The notes under the pieces: model-generated
Databases searched by the model: none
What the model was told of the DNA's origin: nothing
What the model saw: only the letters and a program-made list of their open reading frames with translations
NCBI GenBank assembly: GCA_903844845.1
Contig: CAIMVG010000025.1
Span: 1-50,005, forward strand
Reading direction: 5' to 3'
Source: an uncultured Dehalococcoidia bacterium
GTDB lineage: Bacteria > Chloroflexota > Dehalococcoidia > Dehalococcoidales > UBA1222
DNA: 50,005 nucleotides
Shown: one piece after another, positions 49,854-50,005 of the stretch
How the letters are laid out: the number at the start of each line of letters is the position of its first letter
Position numbering within the stretch: position 1 is the stretch's first letter
Made by a program: the position numbers and the translations under genes

Positions 49854-50005
49854 TTATATTGGAATCAGCTTCCGTTGTAAACGGCGTGTAAGGGTCCAGT
49901 ACATATGGGATTTCCGGGGGTTGGTGATGAAATTATCCACATAGTAGCGCAAAGGGGAAGATTTTCCAATGCCCCGGTGAGGCTTTTCAGTGTTGTACCA
50001 GATTA
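49854..50005 (-). CDS. C-terminal end of a DDE integrase-core transposase, cut by the window edge
   Basis: A minus-strand frame enters from the right edge and ends at TAA 49854-49856, giving about 50 residues. It reads WYNTEKPHRGIGKSSPLRY near its start, followed by a Tyr/Trp-containing tail ending in KLIPI. The YNTEKPHRGIG stretch is the typical C-terminal motif of integrase-core (IS3/IS481-like) transposases, in which family the catalytic Glu lies a little upstream. The rest of the element is outside the window. The 50 bases between it and tRNA-Thr would contain one element end, but no inverted repeat can be judged without the other end. Confidence 0.8.
   Translation of the reverse strand, partial: IWYNTEKPHRGIGKSSPLRYYVDNFITNPRKSHMYWTLTRRLQRKLIPI

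Noticed and set aside
1-50005. CRISPR array, rRNA operon or prophage
   Set aside because: No regularly spaced repeats, no rRNA sequence and no phage structural genes were seen in either strand.

Overview
The window is a chromosomal segment of a free-living bacterium with mid-range GC. The gene set is bacterial housekeeping: dnaB, a DnaD-like gene, rplI, plsX, trxB, holB, ricT, lysA, uvrA, ftsH, metG, rsmI, ndk, thiL, tsaE and rnc. It also holds a GuaB3-type IMP dehydrogenase relative, an acyl-CoA dehydratase activase, a Tat-exported [2Fe-2S] protein and an ECF sigma/membrane partner pair. My best guess, from family resemblance only, is Chloroflexota, class Dehalococcoidia. I could not run a phylogeny. 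No rRNA, CRISPR array or intact insertion sequence is present.

Layout. Positions 0.2-8.4 kb carry an HtrA-like lipoprotein protease, an SbcC/Rad50 ATPase, an HD protein, a membrane glycosyltransferase-like protein and a KimA-like permease. uvrA follows on the minus strand (8.5-11.3 kb). From 11.5 to 19.6 kb, plus-strand genes run M20 amidohydrolase, dehydratase activase, plsX-trxB, then rplI-dnaB-dnaD-like-dnaC-like; the last is a tandem double-AAA+ protein. From 19.7 to 26.4 kb there are small zinc-ribbon and HNH proteins, a minus-strand lysA-holB-ricT operon, an uncharacterised His-tailed protein and a HAD phosphatase. From 26.6 to 33.5 kb is an accessory, partly decayed zone. From 35 to 38.7 kb are thiL-tsaE-tsaB::HAD, ndk and a divergently oriented rsfS. 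From 39 to 49.7 kb are an endonuclease IV-like protein, a TauE exporter, ftsH, metG-polyprenyl synthase, rsmI, guaB3 and two uncharacterised genes. At the right edge a tRNA-Thr is followed by the C-terminus of a transposase that runs off the window.

The most interesting structure is a 3.1-kb putative integrated element (about 27,998-31,108) at a tRNA-Glu(CTC) gene. A 15-bp direct repeat of the tRNA 3' end bounds it. The distant copy still carries the encoded CCA end, while the intact tRNA lacks CCA, unlike the other two tRNAs here. Just inside the left repeat is a truncated tyrosine recombinase, and GTTATCG motifs sit inside both ends like integrase arm sites. The cargo is a small membrane protein, an ECF sigma factor with a membrane partner, and one hypothetical gene. 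Immediately outside the element are a response regulator with an in-frame amber codon and an acylphosphatase broken by one extra A in a poly-A run.

Second theme: at least six genes have a -10 box only 6-7 nt upstream of their ATG, so transcription should begin at the start codon. This predicts leaderless mRNAs alongside ordinary Shine-Dalgarno genes. Other unusual architectures are a TsaB-HAD phosphatase fusion and the duplicated helicase-loader ATPase beside dnaB.
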